A stretch of DNA of 64,000 nt from JAFGXF01 sp963732595 (GTDB lineage Bacteria > Chloroflexota > Anaerolineae > Anaerolineales > Anaerolineaceae), in assembly GCA_963732595.1 (NCBI GenBank), contig CAVSZZ010000001.1, positions 124,001 through 188,000 on the forward strand, written 5' to 3'. Each line of letters opens with the position of its first letter. Within the stretch, counting starts at the first letter, position 1. Shown one piece after another: positions 47,173-56,479 of this stretch. A program made the translations under genes and the position numbers. A model generated the notes under the pieces. It worked only from the letters and a program-made list of their open reading frames with translations. It was not told the origin of the DNA and ran no database searches.

Positions 47173-47883
47173 ATGAACTGGGAATCCCCCCAACGCCCGG
47201 CCGAACTGACCGAAAGCCGCCTGATCGCCGCCATCCTGGACGGCACCTTCCCCATCAACTCACAGCTGCCCGCCGAACGCGAGCTCTCCGATCAACTGGG
47301 CGTCACCCGCCCGACCCTGCGCGAGGCGCTCCAGCGCCTGGGCCGCGACGGTTGGCTCGAGATCCACCAGGGCAAGCCCACCCGCGTGCGCAATTACTGG
47401 CAGGAGGGCAACCTCGGCCTGCTGAACGCCATCACACGCGATGTCGACAAGCTCCCCCCCGATTTCATCACCCAATTACTCGAGGTGCGCATCTCGCTGG
47501 CGCCCGAATACGCCGCGCTGGCCGTCGCCCGCCATCCGGCCGAGGTGGCCAGGTTCCTGGCGCCCTACGGCTCCCTCGACGACACCGCCTTCGCCTATTC
47601 CGAGGCTGACTGGTTCCTGCACCACCACCTGACGATCGCCTCTGCCAACCCGGTCTACACCCTGATCTTGAACGGTTTTTCCAACCTGTACCGCCTGTTC
47701 GGACCGCTTTACTTCGCTGTCGAGGCCAATCGCCGCCATTCCCAGGCTTTTTACCACGAGCTGGGCGAGGCCGCTGCCCAAAAAGATACTGAAAAGGCTC
47801 GCGCAGTCACGCTGCGCATCATGACCGAAAGCCTGGCCAATTACCAGAGAATTCAATCCCAATCAACCGGAGGTGACTTATGA
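47173..47883 (+). CDS. FadR-subfamily GntR regulator
   Basis: 236 residues from ATG 47173 (TTGGAGCTGCGG upstream). Winged-helix HTH LPAERELSDQLGVTRPTLRE then ALQRLGRDGWLEIHQGKPTR closely resembles the FadR DNA-reading domain. The C-terminal helical domain is FadR-like (PEYAALAVARHP, HHHLTIASANPVYTLILNGF). It heads an operon with three metabolic genes and overlaps the next by four bases. In E. coli FadR binds acyl-CoA; here the effector is unknown and may be an acyl- or glycerol-derived compound. Confidence 0.88.
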   Translation: MNWESPQRPAELTESRLIAAILDGTFPINSQLPAERELSDQLGVTRPTLREALQRLGRDGWLEIHQGKPTRVRNYWQEGNLGLLNAITRDVDKLPPDFITQLLEVRISLAPEYAALAVARHPAEVARFLAPYGSLDDTAFAYSEADWFLHHHLTIASANPVYTLILNGFSNLYRLFGPLYFAVEANRRHSQAFYHELGEAAAQKDTEKARAVTLRIMTESLANYQRIQSQSTGGDL

Positions 47884-49469
47884 AACGCTGGAGAGGATGG
47901 GGCGACGATGCCACGACCTACCCGATGCCCGAATCGGCGCGACCCTTCCTGGTCGAAGCCGTCGGCCAACCCACACCCAGGACGGATCTCAGCCGCGAGG
48001 AGATCCTCAAAAAGGTCCCCAAGTCACGTTTAAAGGCTTCCGGAACCATTAAAACTGACGCTTTAGAGCGTCTCACCCACGCTCGCGGGCAGAGCCTGCC
48101 CGACATGGTGGCCATGCACTCCGGCAAGATCGAAGCTTATCCGGATGGGGTGGCCTACCCCGAGACCGACCAGGATATCCGCGACCTGATGAAGGCTGCC
48201 AGGCAAAAAGGCTTCCATTTGATCCCCTACGGCGGCGGATCGAGCGTTTTAGGGCACATCAACGCCCACAAGAAGGACGGTCCGGTCGTGACGGTCGATA
48301 TGGGGCGCATGAACAAACTGATCAACCTGGATGGCGTCAGCCGCACGGCCGTGATCGAATGCGGGGCAGCCGGACCTGCCATCGAAACCATGCTGGCCAA
48401 GCACGGCTACCGGCTGGGACACTACCCGCAATCCTTTGAATTCTCAACCCTGGGTGGCTGGATCGCCACGCGTTCCACCGGCCAGCAATCCTACTACTAC
48501 GGGCGCATCGAGCCGCTCTTCCTGGGCGGGCACCTCGAAAGCACGGCCGGTCCGCTCGACCTGCCGGTCTTCCCGGCCAGCGCCGCTGGACCTGATATCA
48601 AGCAGATCCTGCTCGGCTCGGAAGGCCGCATGGGCATCCTCACCCGCGCGACCGTCAAGATCTCCCCCCTGCCCGAGACCGAGCGCTTCCTGGCCATCTT
48701 CTTCAAGGACTGGCAGACCGGCGCGGCAGCCGCACGCGAGATGGCGCAGGCCCGCCTGGGTGTCTCCATGCTGCGTCTCTCAGACGAGGTCGAGACCGAA
48801 ACCACGCTGCAGCTGGCCGATAAACCCGATATGGTCAATTTGGCCCACAAAGGCCTCAGCCTGATCGGTATGAAGGAAGGACGCTGCATGTTGATGTACG
48901 GCCTGACCGGCACGCAACGCGCCACGCGCGCCGCCTACCACGAAGTCCAGCGCATCTCGCACAAATATGGCGGCTTCGCGATCAATCCGGTCATCGGCCA
49001 CATGTGGGCGAAATCCCGTTTCAAGACCCCCTACCTGCGTGAAACACTGTGGGAGAACGGCATTGCGCTGGATACGCTCGAGACCGCCCTGCCCTGGTCG
49101 AAGGTGCTGGAGGGGAATGCCAAGACCCGCCAGGCCGTCGCCTCCGCCCTCAAGAAGATCAACGAGAAGGTGCTGGTGTTCAGCCATTTGTCTCACCTCT
49201 ACCCGGACGGCGCCAGCATGTACATCACCTATGCCTGGCGGCGCGCTGAGGATCCCGAAGCCACCCTGGCACGCTGGCAGCTCATGAAGACGGCCGCCAG
49301 CGAGGTCATCACGCAGTTCGGCGGAACCATCTCCCACCAACACGGGGTCGGCAGCGACCACAAACCCTGGCTGGGCGTCGAGAAGGGCAAGCTCGGCCTG
49401 GCGGCCATCCAATCCGCGGTCAAGACCTTCGATCCGCAGGGCATTTTCAACACCGGAAACCTGGTTTAG
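47880..49469 (+). CDS. FAD-linked oxidoreductase resembling alkyl-DHAP synthase
   Basis: 529 residues, FAD_binding_4 (VAO) family. Cofactor region LIPYGGGSSVLGHINAHK, then FEFSTLGGWIATRSTGQQSY and GSEGRMGILTRATVKI. The C-terminal motif GGTISHQHGVGSDHKPWL with IFNTGNLV resembles the His-rich active site loop of alkylglycerone-phosphate synthase (ether lipid enzyme), though many bacterial homologues are simple oxidases or dehydrogenases. It lies in an operon with a GlpD-like dehydrogenase and an FGGY kinase, pointing to glycerol-phosphate or alkylglycerol metabolism. Confidence 0.82.
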   Translation: MKRWRGWGDDATTYPMPESARPFLVEAVGQPTPRTDLSREEILKKVPKSRLKASGTIKTDALERLTHARGQSLPDMVAMHSGKIEAYPDGVAYPETDQDIRDLMKAARQKGFHLIPYGGGSSVLGHINAHKKDGPVVTVDMGRMNKLINLDGVSRTAVIECGAAGPAIETMLAKHGYRLGHYPQSFEFSTLGGWIATRSTGQQSYYYGRIEPLFLGGHLESTAGPLDLPVFPASAAGPDIKQILLGSEGRMGILTRATVKISPLPETERFLAIFFKDWQTGAAAAREMAQARLGVSMLRLSDEVETETTLQLADKPDMVNLAHKGLSLIGMKEGRCMLMYGLTGTQRATRAAYHEVQRISHKYGGFAINPVIGHMWAKSRFKTPYLRETLWENGIALDTLETALPWSKVLEGNAKTRQAVASALKKINEKVLVFSHLSHLYPDGASMYITYAWRRAEDPEATLARWQLMKTAASEVITQFGGTISHQHGVGSDHKPWLGVEKGKLGLAAIQSAVKTFDPQGIFNTGNLV

Positions 49470-49479
49470 GAGCAGCCCG

Positions 49480-51069
49480 ATGAACAATATTCCCCGCTCG
49501 ACACGCTGGAAGGACCTCAAACAGGATTGGGACCTGATCATCATCGGCGGCGGCATCACCGGCGCCGGCATCTTCAACATGGCCGTCCGCAAGGGCTATA
49601 AGACCCTGCTGGTGGAGGCGAAGGATTACGCCTTCGGCACTTCCAGCCGCTCCTCCAAGCTGGTGCACGGCGGCTTCCGCTACCTGGCCAACCGGCAGTA
49701 CAAGGTGACGGCTGAATCGGTGCGCGAGCGCGAGCGATTGGTCCGCGAAGCCTCCCACCTGGTCATTCCCGAGCGTTTCATGCTGCCCTCCTTCAAGACT
49801 GATCACGTCTCCCCCCGCAAGTTCGGGGTGGGCGTGATGCTCTACGACCTGCTGGCGCCCAAGTGGGACCACCAGTCACACAACCGGGACGAGATCCTGC
49901 AGTACTGCCCCCTGTGTAACTCACCCGAGGTGGTCAGCGCCTGGGAGTACGGCGACGCCAAGGTGGACGATGCCCGCCTGGTGCTGCGCATCATCCAGGA
50001 AGCGGCCGCGTTGGACGGGACCGCCCTGAATTATGCCAAAGTGATCAGCCTGGCACGCGATCAGCAAGGCCAGGTGCGCGGTGTAGTCCTTCAGGACACC
50101 TCCGGTGGGAATCTGCCCGAACAGGAAGTCCTGGCTAAAGTGGTCATCAACGCCACCGGACCGTGGAGCGATGAGCTGCGCGGGCAGCTGGGACATGAGC
50201 CGCGCCTGCGCAAGCTGCGCGGCAGCCACCTGTTCTTCCCCTGGAAGAAGATCCCGCTGACGCATGCCATTACCATGTTCCACCCGCGCGACCGGCGTGC
50301 CCAGTTCATCTTCCCGTGGGAAGGCGTTACCCTGATCGGTACCACCGACCTGGACCACCCGCGCGAAATGGAAGCGAAACATGACGAGACCTTCGCCACC
50401 AAGGCAGAGGTCGATTACATGCTGGAATCCATCCATCATATCTTCCCCGAGCTTCAGATCTCCGAGGCGGATATCCTCTCGACCGAGGGCGGCGTGCGAC
50501 CGGTGGTCAATACCGGCGCTGCCACCCCGTCACAGGAATCCCGCAGCCAGGTGCTCTGGGAGGAAGACGGGATGCTGACCATCACCGGCGGCAAACTGAC
50601 CATCTACCGGGTCATGGCCGCCCAGGCTCTCAACGCGGTCAGCGCACGGCTGCGCGGCAGCCCGCACTTCGATCATAAAATGAAAGCCTTCGAACTTCTA
50701 CCCAAACCCCCGGTGGAAGGCAAAATGGAACGGAATAATTGGGAATACCTGGCCGGCCGCTACGGGCGCAGCCTGAATGCCCTGATCAGCGAAAGCCCGG
50801 CCAAGGAACTGACCCCCATCGGCGAGCTGCCGGCCCAATGGGCGGAACTGCGCTGGGCTGCCCGGCACGAGGATGTCATTCACCTGGATGACCTGCTGCT
50901 GCGCCGGCTGCGGCTGGGGCTGACCTGCAAAGACGGCGGGCAGGGCTTGCTGCCCAAGATCATGAGCCTGGTGACGAAGGACCTGGGCTGGGATGATAAA
51001 CGCTGGGAGGCGGAGGTCAAACGCTACCGCCAGATCTGGGGCAATTATTATTCCCTGCCAAATAAATAA
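49480..51069 (+). CDS. glpD: FAD-dependent glycerol-3-phosphate dehydrogenase
   Basis: 529 residues. Rossmann FAD motif DLIIIGGGITGAGIFNMAVR, LLVEAKDYAFGTSSRSSKLV HGG, substrate region PLTHAITMFHPRDRRAQFIF, and VTLIGTTDLDHP. Oxidises glycerol-3-phosphate to DHAP at the membrane, passing electrons to quinone. C-terminal helical domain present. Ten bases after the VAO-type gene and 45 before the kinase gene. Family membership is clear; a different polyol phosphate as substrate is possible. Confidence 0.88.
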   Translation: MNNIPRSTRWKDLKQDWDLIIIGGGITGAGIFNMAVRKGYKTLLVEAKDYAFGTSSRSSKLVHGGFRYLANRQYKVTAESVRERERLVREASHLVIPERFMLPSFKTDHVSPRKFGVGVMLYDLLAPKWDHQSHNRDEILQYCPLCNSPEVVSAWEYGDAKVDDARLVLRIIQEAAALDGTALNYAKVISLARDQQGQVRGVVLQDTSGGNLPEQEVLAKVVINATGPWSDELRGQLGHEPRLRKLRGSHLFFPWKKIPLTHAITMFHPRDRRAQFIFPWEGVTLIGTTDLDHPREMEAKHDETFATKAEVDYMLESIHHIFPELQISEADILSTEGGVRPVVNTGAATPSQESRSQVLWEEDGMLTITGGKLTIYRVMAAQALNAVSARLRGSPHFDHKMKAFELLPKPPVEGKMERNNWEYLAGRYGRSLNALISESPAKELTPIGELPAQWAELRWAARHEDVIHLDDLLLRRLRLGLTCKDGGQGLLPKIMSLVTKDLGWDDKRWEAEVKRYRQIWGNYYSLPNK

Positions 51070-51114
51070 GGTTGCGCCTATAATCAATCATTCCTCATTC
51101 ACGAAAGGGAAGCC

Positions 51115-52674
51115 ATGACCGCAGACCTGATCCTTGCCATCGATGTCGGAACGCAATCCACCCGGGCGCTGCTTTTTGACCTGGGCGGTAACCTGATCGC
51201 CATGAAACGCATCCCGATCGAACCCTATTACTCGGCACAGCCCGGCTGGGCGGAGCAGGATGCCGAGGTGTACTGGAAGGCGCTGTGCGATGCCTGCCAG
51301 GGATTGTGGAAGATGAAAGGGGTGGATGTCAAACGCATCGCCGGCGTGGCCGTCACCACCCAGCGTTCGACCCTGATCAACCTGGATCAGAATGGGAAAC
51401 CGCTGCGCCCGGCCATCGTCTGGCTCGACCAGCGCCGCACGGAAGGCCTGAAACCCATCGGCGGCCTGTGGGGCACGGCCTTTAAAGTGGCCGGCATGAC
51501 CGAAACCATCGCCTACCTGCAGGCGGAAGCCGAGGCCAACTGGATCAGCACCCACCAGCCTGATATCTGGGCACACACGCACAAGTTCTTATTGCTCTCA
51601 GGTTACCTGACCCACCGGCTGGTCAATCGCTACGTCGATTCTGTCGGCTGCCAGGTAGCTTACATCCCCTTTGATTACAAAAAGAAAGCCTGGGCATCGA
51701 AGAACGACTGGAAGTGGCAGGCCATCCCGATGAATCCCGACATGCTGCCGGACCTGGTCCCGCCGGCCGGCATCCTGGGCGAGATCACGCCGACCGCCTC
51801 CAAAGCCACCGGCATCCCGGCCGGGCTGCCGCTCATCGCAGCGGCCGCCGACAAGGCCTGCGAGGTGATCGGCTCGGGCAGCCTGGAATCCCACATCGGC
51901 TGTATCAGCTACGGCACAACCGCCACCATCAACACCACCCACAAGAAATACATCGAGGTCATCCCGCTCATCCCGCCCTACCCTTCAGCCGTGCCGGACG
52001 CGTATGCGCTCGAACACCAGATCTACCGCGGGTTCTGGATGGTGAGCTGGTTCAAGCAGGAATTCGGGGAACACGAACAAAAACTGGCGAAGCAAAAGGG
52101 TGTCGTACCTGAGGTGTTGTTCGACGAGCTGGTCCAGGCTGTGCCGCCGGGGTCACAGGGCTTGATCCTGCAGCCCTACTGGTCGCCAGGTTTGAAGCTG
52201 CCGGGGCCGGAGGCCAAGGGAGCCATCATCGGCTTCGGCGACGTTCATACCCGCGCGCACATGTACCGCGCCATCCTGGAAGGGCTGGCCTATGCGCTGC
52301 GCGAGGGTGCCGAGCGCATGTCCAAACGCACGCACGTGCCGATCACCGAGATCCGCGTGGCAGGCGGCGGCAGCCAGAGCGCGGCGGCCATGCAGATCAC
52401 AGCCGACATCTTCGGCCTGCCGGTCTCGCGCCCGCACCTGTATGAAGCCTCCGGGCTGGGCGCGGCCATCGATGCCGCCGTCGGTTTGAAGCTGCACCCC
52501 GACTTCGATACCGCCGTCAGGGAAATGACCCATGCGGGCCAGGCTTTCGATCCCAATCCCCAGAACCATCGCATCTATGACGAGCTGTATCAGAAGGTTT
52601 ATTGCCAACTTTACGATAAGTTGAAACCGTTGTATTATGAGATCAGGGATATCACCGGATATCCCCCACATTAG
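51115..52674 (+). CDS. FGGY-family carbohydrate (glycerol-like) kinase
   Basis: 519 residues. N-terminal phosphate loop LAIDVGTQSTRALLFDLGGN, GWAEQDAEVYWKAL, TTQRSTLINLDQNGKPLRPA, and C-terminal FGGY signature IRVAGGGSQSAAAMQITADI FGLPV. Phosphorylates a sugar or polyol. In this operon the natural product would be glycerol-3-phosphate or an analogue for the dehydrogenase upstream. Longer insert regions than classical GlpK make the substrate uncertain. Confidence 0.85.
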   Translation: MTADLILAIDVGTQSTRALLFDLGGNLIAMKRIPIEPYYSAQPGWAEQDAEVYWKALCDACQGLWKMKGVDVKRIAGVAVTTQRSTLINLDQNGKPLRPAIVWLDQRRTEGLKPIGGLWGTAFKVAGMTETIAYLQAEAEANWISTHQPDIWAHTHKFLLLSGYLTHRLVNRYVDSVGCQVAYIPFDYKKKAWASKNDWKWQAIPMNPDMLPDLVPPAGILGEITPTASKATGIPAGLPLIAAAADKACEVIGSGSLESHIGCISYGTTATINTTHKKYIEVIPLIPPYPSAVPDAYALEHQIYRGFWMVSWFKQEFGEHEQKLAKQKGVVPEVLFDELVQAVPPGSQGLILQPYWSPGLKLPGPEAKGAIIGFGDVHTRAHMYRAILEGLAYALREGAERMSKRTHVPITEIRVAGGGSQSAAAMQITADIFGLPVSRPHLYEASGLGAAIDAAVGLKLHPDFDTAVREMTHAGQAFDPNPQNHRIYDELYQKVYCQLYDKLKPLYYEIRDITGYPPH

Positions 52675-52692
52675 ACCAAGAGGAGGATCATC

Positions 52693-52962
52693 ATGGAATT
52701 TGGGATCAAGGAAATTTTGATCTGGATCGTGGTGGGCGGTATCGCCGGCTGGCTGGCGGACCTAGTCGTCAGGGGCATCAGCGTCGGGCTGCTGGGCAAG
52801 ATCCTGGTCGGCATGGCCGGCGGCCTGCTGGCCGGTCTGATCCTGACCCTGATCGGGATCGATCTCGGCACCAGCTTTTTCAAGGATATACTGATCGCCT
52901 TCGCTGGCGCGGTGATCCTTCTGTTCATCCTGAGGTTGATCAAAGGGAAGAAATCGAAGTAA
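52693..52962 (+). CDS. GlsB/YeaQ/YmgE-family small membrane protein
   Basis: 89 residues, three membrane helices. Characteristic GGIAGWLADLVVRG and a Gly-rich GKILVGMAGGLLAGLI. Family is stress-associated in several bacteria (old name transglycosylase-associated protein). Eighteen bases after the kinase gene, with AAGAGGAGGATC as strong ribosome binding site, so likely the last gene of the operon. Confidence 0.88.
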   Translation: MEFGIKEILIWIVVGGIAGWLADLVVRGISVGLLGKILVGMAGGLLAGLILTLIGIDLGTSFFKDILIAFAGAVILLFILRLIKGKKSK

Positions 52963-52966
52963 TACC

Positions 52967-53006
52967 CGTAGGGGCGCACCGTTGTGCGCCCCTCGTTTTA
53001 TTTTTA
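52967..53006 (+). terminator. GGGGCGCA palindrome acting as probable terminator
   Basis: CGTAGGGGCGCACCG pairs with TTGTGCGCCCCTCG, followed by TTTTATTTTT. It ends five bases after the GlsB-like stop. Here the repeat family supplies a full rho-independent terminator shape. Confidence 0.65.
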
Positions 53007-53144
53007 GGGGTAAACGTAGGGTGCATTGTCTTGGCGATGTCGCAGCCTATTAGCGAGACACATTGGGGTTTTTGATCCCAACCAGCATTGAAAATGCACC
53101 ATCAATTATTGGTGCATCAACTCTGTAATAAGATTACCATCAAA

Positions 53145-53209
53145 TAATGGATTGCCACTCCGCACTCACACCCTTGCAGGGTGTTCGTACCTGCGGCTCG
53201 CAATGATAG
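53145..53209. repeat. Single CATTGCGAG/GGCAATCC unit
   Basis: AATGGATTGCCACTCCG, inner hairpin CACCCTTGCAGGGTG, CTCGCAATGATAG. It follows a GTAGGGTGCATTG/ATGCACCAT stretch at 53026-53115. No gene between 52963 and 53221. Confidence 0.7.
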
Positions 53210-53221
53210 TTCTAAATACAC

Positions 53222-53914
53222 TTAGTTCTTTGTGACCTTAGCCGCACCACCCTTTTCGTTATCTGCTTTATCAATCCGCATAATCGCATTCCTGGCTTCT
53301 TTTTGGAACCATTTATTCGGATCGTTAAGATATTATTCGATGTAGGGTTTCGCTTTACGGGAGCCGAGATACCCCAAGGCTGCGATCGTATGTCCCCTGA
53401 CATCCTCCTGTTCTAATAATGGAATTAATACATCTTCGGATTCCCTTACTTTCATCGTACCAAGCCTCAGGATGATCATTTGCCTGGCATCTCCATATAC
53501 TTTATCCTGGACGATCTCCAATAATTGTTCCCGGTTTGATTTGTCAGCCGTATAATTTAATGCATTCCCGATCGCCCATTTCAATGAATCACTATTATTA
53601 TTTCTTTCCTTTTTTAATCTAGCAATCAATGGCTGAACGGCAACTTTCTTCGCCCATGGGACTGTGACGTATCTGACAAGCGTCTCTGTTGTATCAGTAC
53701 TCTCCATTAATTCTATCCACTTGAGAAAAACCGGCAAGGCCTGTTTGCATTCATCAATATTGGAAAACATCCGATCCGGTTTTTCGATATCAAATCCCAG
53801 CTGCTTCAGATCAGCTGTCATTCGTTCCATATCGTCCATAAACTGCATGCGTTGGTGCATACTTTGTTTTATCTCTATTGAATTTGTTATTTTCCTATGC
53901 TTGTACTCTGCCAT
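53222..53914 (-). CDS. HEAT-repeat protein with an in-frame stop codon
   Basis: Start 53914. Reads 193 residues to TAA at 53333-53335, then continues in the same frame for 36 more codons to TAA at 53222-53224. Both parts are HEAT/PBS-lyase-like helical repeats (EDVLIPLLEQEDVRGHTIAA LGYLG, then YLNDPNKWFQKEARNAIMRI), so the second part belongs to the same repeat array. The internal stop is therefore a nonsense change or sequence error. Probably a protein-binding scaffold; no partner gene. A/T content is higher than its flanks. Confidence 0.65.
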
Positions 53915-54386
53915 GATTACGATTATATATCCATATCAATCTCTATGACTGGCGCGGCTACGCAGCATGCAATGTTGAACTAATGCGCCTTAGGTCAGGC
54001 GAGATAGGTCCATCCCCTGTCGTACCCAACCCTTCCCTCTCCTCCGGGAATGGGAAGTCACAAATAAGCGCTGTTTTCTCTGAGAATGAAAGTACCATTT
54101 TGAGACAGATACCCACCCTCCCCCTCCCAAAATCGGAGGGGGAGGATCAGAAGAACATGAACACAGTCTTCATGGCTTTAGATTCATCTATTCTATGACG
54201 TGGAAATGGGCCATATAGAAAAGGTATATACTTCCTATAAGTACTACCGATGGACCTTCAATTGGAGGACAAGATCGCGCGCACTACCTAGGCATCTTGA
54301 TCCTCTCCCGTCCATGCTCTTGATGTGCGGGAGAGAGACTCTAGACCGAAGGTCTAGAGATGAGAGGGAGGGGCATTTTCTGAACA
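53915..54386. repeat. First, gene-bearing unit of the CCTCTCC/GGAGAGG array
   Basis: 54029 onward CCTTCCCTCTCCTCCGGGAA; 54112-54147 CCCTCCCCCTCCC/GGAGGGGGAGG hairpin (83 bases further); 54293-54374 CCTCTCCCGTCC...GCGGGAGAGAG with an inner CTCTAGACC/GGTCTAGAG palindrome. The DUF559 gene follows. The same two modules recur with the same ~80-base internal spacing at 54795-55562. Confidence 0.8.
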
Positions 54387-54731
54387 ATGAGGAAGAATCA
54401 AGATTTAGCCAAAACGCTTCGGAAGAATCAAACGGATGTAGAGGGATTTCTCTGGCAGTTCTTGCGCGCCAAGCGTCTTCAAGGATATAAATTCCGGCGA
54501 CAGCACCCAATCGGTGGATACATCCTTGATTTTTATTGCCCTGAAAAGAAGCTGGCCATCGAAGTGGATGGGGGACAGCATGGTGAAGATAATCAAATGG
54601 TTTATGACCAGAACCGAACTGGGATTCTTGAGAACGATGGTATTCGTGTTCTGAGATTTTGGGATCAGGATGTGATGACAAACATCGATAACATCCTGGA
54701 TGACATTATCCAGGAATTGGAAAAACGATAA
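54387..54731 (+). CDS. DUF559 (Vsr/PD-(D/E)XK-like) nuclease protein 2
   Basis: 114 residues, intact. KNQTDVEGFLWQFLRAKRLQ, GYKFRRQHPIGGYILDFYCP, KKLAIEVDGGQHGEDNQMVY, and GIRVLRFWDQDVMTNIDNIL. Matches the DUF559 endonuclease-like fold, related to the Vsr nuclease. About 65-70% similar by eye to DUF559 protein 1 (31695). It lies inside a tandem palindrome array of the same CCTCTCC/GGAGAGG type that flanks protein 1. ATG 54387 has a plain GAACAATGAGG context. Confidence 0.85.
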   Translation: MRKNQDLAKTLRKNQTDVEGFLWQFLRAKRLQGYKFRRQHPIGGYILDFYCPEKKLAIEVDGGQHGEDNQMVYDQNRTGILENDGIRVLRFWDQDVMTNIDNILDDIIQELEKR

Positions 54732-55687
54732 CCTCTTGGCTTCCTGGATCCCTTAAACACGACAAACACTCGAGAAATAATACTTAAATGGCAGCCTGCC
54801 CTCTCCTCCGGGAATAGTTTTCTTCCGGTTCCGAGCTGTGATCATATTAGCATATCCCTCGATGGTGATCGAGTCCCACCCTCCCCCTCCCAAAATCGGA
54901 GGGGGAGGATCGTACAAGAAATAATATTGCTATCATGTCATATGATCCTCTCCAAATGTGATGGGGGCAGGGAGAGGGGTCCAACTGCTGCCAAAGAAAA
55001 GCCCTCCCTCTCCTCCAGTAATAGTTTTCTTCTGGTCCAGAGATGTGATCATTGAATATATCTCTTGATGGTGATCGTGTCCCACCCTCCCCCTCCCAAT
55101 ATCGGAGGGGGAGGATCATAAAAATCATGAAATTCCTTCTTGACCTGCGATCCTCGCCAGTGTGATGCGGCTAGGGACTGACGAAGGTCAGGAAGATGAG
55201 TCCAGCTTTCACCTTTGGCAGAGCCCTCCCTCTCCTCCGGGAATAGGAATCTTCTAGTTCTGAGATGCAATCACAATAAAATATTCCTCGATGATGATCA
55301 AGTCCCACCCTCCCCCTCCCAAAATCGGGGGGGGGAGGATCGTATAAGTAATAAAATTCCTTCATGTCCTATGATCATCCCCCATGAGATGCGGTGAGGG
55401 ACTGACGAAGGTCAGGGAGAGAAGCTCAAACACTGACGCAGCCATGACCTCCCTCTCCCCCGGGAATATTTTTCTTCTGGTCCCGAGCAGAGATCACATT
55501 AATGTATCTCTCAATGATGATTAAGTCCCACCCTCCCCCTCCCAAAATCGGAGGGGGAGGATCATAATAGCCATAACATCGCGGACATACCTTCTGACCA
55601 CGCCGTTTCCCGTTTGTCCCCTCAGGGGATCCGGAGCAGAGGGGGCCAATCCAAATATTGGTATAATTTTATGAGAATGAGGTGCTC
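54732..55687. repeat. Tandem array, four ~220-bp units of CCTCTCC/GGAGAGG type
   Basis: Module B (CCCTCTCCTCCGGGAATAG then CTTCTGGTTC-like and GTGATCA) starts near 54795, 55003, 55222 and 55446; module A (CCCTCCCCCTCCC/GGAGGGGGAGG) near 54878, 55080, 55303 and 55525. Period 202-224 bases, B-to-A spacing 77-83. Between units is a module GGGACTGACGAAGGTCAG. Units differ by point changes, so amplification is not very recent. TATAAT at 55662-55667 may serve the next gene. No gene lies here. Confidence 0.85.
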
Positions 55688-56479
55688 ATGGACCTGCAAC
55701 TGAAAGATAAGATCGCGCTCGTGACCGGCGCCAGCCGCGGACTCGGTTTCGCAGCCGCCAAATCTCTGGTTGAGGAGGGGGCGCATGTGGCGATCAATGC
55801 CCGGGATCCGGAAAAACTCAGCCTGGCAGCAGCGGAACTCACCAAAATTGGTAACGGCGAATGCCTGGCGCTGGCAGGCGACCTGCTCGACCCGGCACTG
55901 CCCGAAAAGCTGATCGCAGAAACCTCCTGGCGCTGGGGCGGGCTGGATATCCTGATCACCAATGCCGGCGGACCGCCGCCGGGAGCCTTCGATAGCTTCG
56001 ACGATGCCGCCTGGGGTAAGGCGGTCGAGCTGTCGCTTATGGTGCACGTGCGCCTGATCCGGGCAGCCCTGCCCTGGTTGAAACAGTCCAAAACACCAGC
56101 CGTCCTGACGATCACCTCCTACTCGGTCAAGCAGCCTATTCCCAACCTGGTATTGTCGAACGCCGTGCGGGCCGCCACGGTCGGCCTGACCAAATCGCTG
56201 GCGCTCGAGCTGGGTTCAACGGGAATCCGCTTCAATTCGATCCTGCCCGGCTGGACGGAGACCGAGCGCGTGACACAGCTGATGGACGCGCGCGCTAAAA
56301 CCAACGCCACGACAGTTAAGGAAGAGATCGACAAACAGGCAAAGGAAAGCCCGCTCGGGCGCATGGGTCGACCCGAGGAGTTTGGACGGGCGGCCGCATT
56401 CCTGGTCTCGCCGGCGGCGTCGTATATCACGGGGGTGATGCTACAAGTCGACGGTGGAATGTATAAAGGGACGTTATAA
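55688..56479 (+). CDS. SDR-family oxidoreductase lacking the usual YxxxK
   Basis: 263 residues; ATG 55688 chosen over GTG 55682, which overlaps the GAGGTG ribosome binding site. NAD(P) motif LVTGASRGLGFAAAKSLVEE, NAG motif ILITNAGGPPPG, Ser in ITSYSVKQPIPNLV. Where YxxxK is expected it has LSNAVRAATVGLTKSLALE, as in a divergent SDR subgroup annotated as 3-oxoacyl-ACP-reductase-like. Tail with SPAASYITGVMLQVDGGMYK is classical. Catalysis without Tyr-Lys is doubtful or different. Stands alone. Confidence 0.88.
   Translation: MDLQLKDKIALVTGASRGLGFAAAKSLVEEGAHVAINARDPEKLSLAAAELTKIGNGECLALAGDLLDPALPEKLIAETSWRWGGLDILITNAGGPPPGAFDSFDDAAWGKAVELSLMVHVRLIRAALPWLKQSKTPAVLTITSYSVKQPIPNLVLSNAVRAATVGLTKSLALELGSTGIRFNSILPGWTETERVTQLMDARAKTNATTVKEEIDKQAKESPLGRMGRPEEFGRAAAFLVSPAASYITGVMLQVDGGMYKGTL

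Noticed and set aside
54732..55687. CRISPR array
   Set aside because: Units are ~220 bases with diverged, palindromic modules and no short constant repeat with unique spacers; no cas genes are nearby.
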